Positions 6,755-7,006 of a stretch of DNA of 7,006 nt are shown here, piece by piece (within the stretch, counting starts at the first letter, position 1; every line of letters starts with the position of its first letter). The notes beneath the pieces were generated by a model, which was not told the DNA's origin, searched no databases, and worked only from the letters and a program-made list of their open reading frames with translations. The position numbers and the translations under genes are program-made. The DNA is from an uncultured Clostridia bacterium (GTDB lineage Bacteria > Bacillota > Clostridia > TANB77 > CAG-508): contig CAQYCU010000072.1 of assembly GCA_948919095.1 (NCBI GenBank), forward strand, positions 1 to 7,006, read 5' to 3'.

Positions 6755-6783
6755 ATTATACTACTTATTTTTTATAAAAACAA
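6755..6783 (-). promoter_or_regulatory. Promoter of the 247-residue membrane protein, very short leader
   Basis: On the minus strand TTGTTT (6783-6778), a 17-base spacer and TATAAT (6760-6755) form a good promoter. The predicted start near 6748 falls at the edge of the ribosome binding site (AAGGAGG, 6749-6743). The mRNA would then begin almost directly with GGAGG and have a leader of only about 15 nt. Confidence 0.65.
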
Positions 6784-6833
6784 TAGTTAATCTATATTTT
6801 TTTATAAAAAATTTTCTATTACTAATATATAAC

Positions 6834-6867
6834 AAAATAGCCTGTATCAACAGATACAAGCTATTTT
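6834..6867 (-). terminator. Intrinsic terminator of the rRNA/tRNA-Asn operon
   Basis: In minus-strand RNA AAAATAGCTTGTATC (6867-6853) pairs with GATACAGGCTATTTT (6848-6834), 15 pairs including one G-U, around a four-base loop. The 3' arm ends in TTTT and continues into TTATAT. It begins four bases after the encoded CCA of tRNA-Asn, so it ends the rRNA operon transcript. Confidence 0.9.
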
Positions 6868-6871
6868 TAGT

Positions 6872-6947
6872 TGGCTCCTCGTATTGGACTTGAACCAATG
6901 ACCTATCGGTTAACAGCCGAGCGCTCTACCAACTGAGCTAACGAGGA
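6872..6947 (-). tRNA. tRNA-Asn (anticodon GTT)
   Basis: A complete 76-nt tRNA with encoded CCA. The acceptor stem is TCCTCGT (6947-6941) with ACGAGGA (6882-6876), then discriminator G (6875) and CCA (6874-6872). The D arm is GCTC/GAGC and contains GTTGGTA. The anticodon loop CTGTTAA carries GTT at 6914-6912, reading the asparagine codons. The T arm is ATTGG-TTCAAGT-CCAAT. The outermost pair of the anticodon stem is a C/U mismatch (27 with 43), with the other four pairs sound. It lies eight bases downstream of the 5S rRNA end and was probably processed from the rRNA operon transcript. Confidence 0.97.
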
Positions 6948-6955
6948 ATATAAAA

Positions 6956-7006
6956 TCTGGCAATACCTATTTTCCAGGCAAGGTAACTCGCGAGTATCGT
7001 CGGCAT
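6956..7006 (-). rRNA. rrf: 5S ribosomal RNA, 3' part (5' part beyond window)
   Basis: The minus strand from the window edge reads CCGACGATACTCGCGAG, then a segment with TGGAAAATAGGT, and ends in TTGCCAGA. This is the characteristic 3' half of bacterial 5S rRNA: the helix IV/loop E region, the GGAAAATAGG turn and the closing GCCAG that pairs with the 5' end. About 51 of some 117 nt are present. The exact 3' end is uncertain by one or two bases. Position directly before tRNA-Asn and a terminator marks the end of a ribosomal operon, with 23S and 16S expected to the right. Confidence 0.88.

Noticed and set aside
6771..6810. Two copies of TTTATAAAAA 30 bases apart upstream of the 247-residue gene
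   Set aside because: Low-complexity A/T DNA; such repeats are common by chance here and no function is suggested.
6596..6893. Plus-strand frames overlapping the 247-residue gene's 5' end, its promoter and the tRNA
   Set aside because: Low-complexity Phe/Ser/Tyr/Asn translations from poly-T tracts; one runs into the tRNA gene.
1..7006. CRISPR array, insertion sequence, phage, toxin-antitoxin or defence genes
   Set aside because: Looked for spaced direct repeats, transposase or recombinase motifs and small paired genes; none seen. The window is mostly ordinary chromosomal content.

Overview
The window is very AT-rich, with A/T-ending codons and strong GGAGG-type ribosome binding sites. The promoters are sigma-70-like and intrinsic terminators follow most of the transcripts. 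Together with meso-diaminopimelate dehydrogenase, an LTA-synthase-type envelope enzyme and a DUF4362/DUF3221 protein, this points to a low-GC Gram-positive bacterium, most likely a clostridial Firmicute. Genus or species cannot be decided from the sequence alone.

Layout, left to right. (1) 1-1052, minus: a MATE-family multidrug/cation antiporter whose C-terminal quarter runs off the window. It has a perfect-consensus promoter (1162-1190) and a leader of about 100 nt with two hairpin-forming elements. (2) 1281-1315: an intrinsic terminator closing the next minus-strand unit. (3) 1355-2659, minus: a membrane-anchored extracytoplasmic protein with DUF4362, DUF3221 and a conserved C-terminal domain. 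(4) 2771-3754, minus: meso-diaminopimelate dehydrogenase (ddh), the one-step route to the lysine and peptidoglycan precursor. It has its own promoter and a palindrome in its leader. (5) 3951-5867, plus: a five-TM LTA-synthase/phosphoglycerol-transferase-like enzyme transcribed divergently from ddh. (6) 5874-5925: a strong hairpin between convergent genes, probably terminating both. (7) 5990-6733, minus: an unrecognised single-pass, helix-rich protein with an unusually short predicted 5' UTR. (8) 6834-7006, minus: the tail of an rRNA operon, made of the 5S rRNA 3' end, tRNA-Asn(GTT) and an intrinsic terminator.

The genes do not form one pathway, but the centre has an envelope theme. ddh makes the diaminopimelate used in peptidoglycan, and the divergent enzyme probably builds or modifies a glycerol-phosphate polymer. 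Two flanking genes encode membrane-tethered outward-facing proteins. I see no CRISPR array, insertion sequence, phage gene, toxin-antitoxin pair or defence system. The most interesting signals are the MATE leader, the ddh leader palindrome, the two anchored proteins of unknown role and the near-leaderless promoter at 6755-6783.
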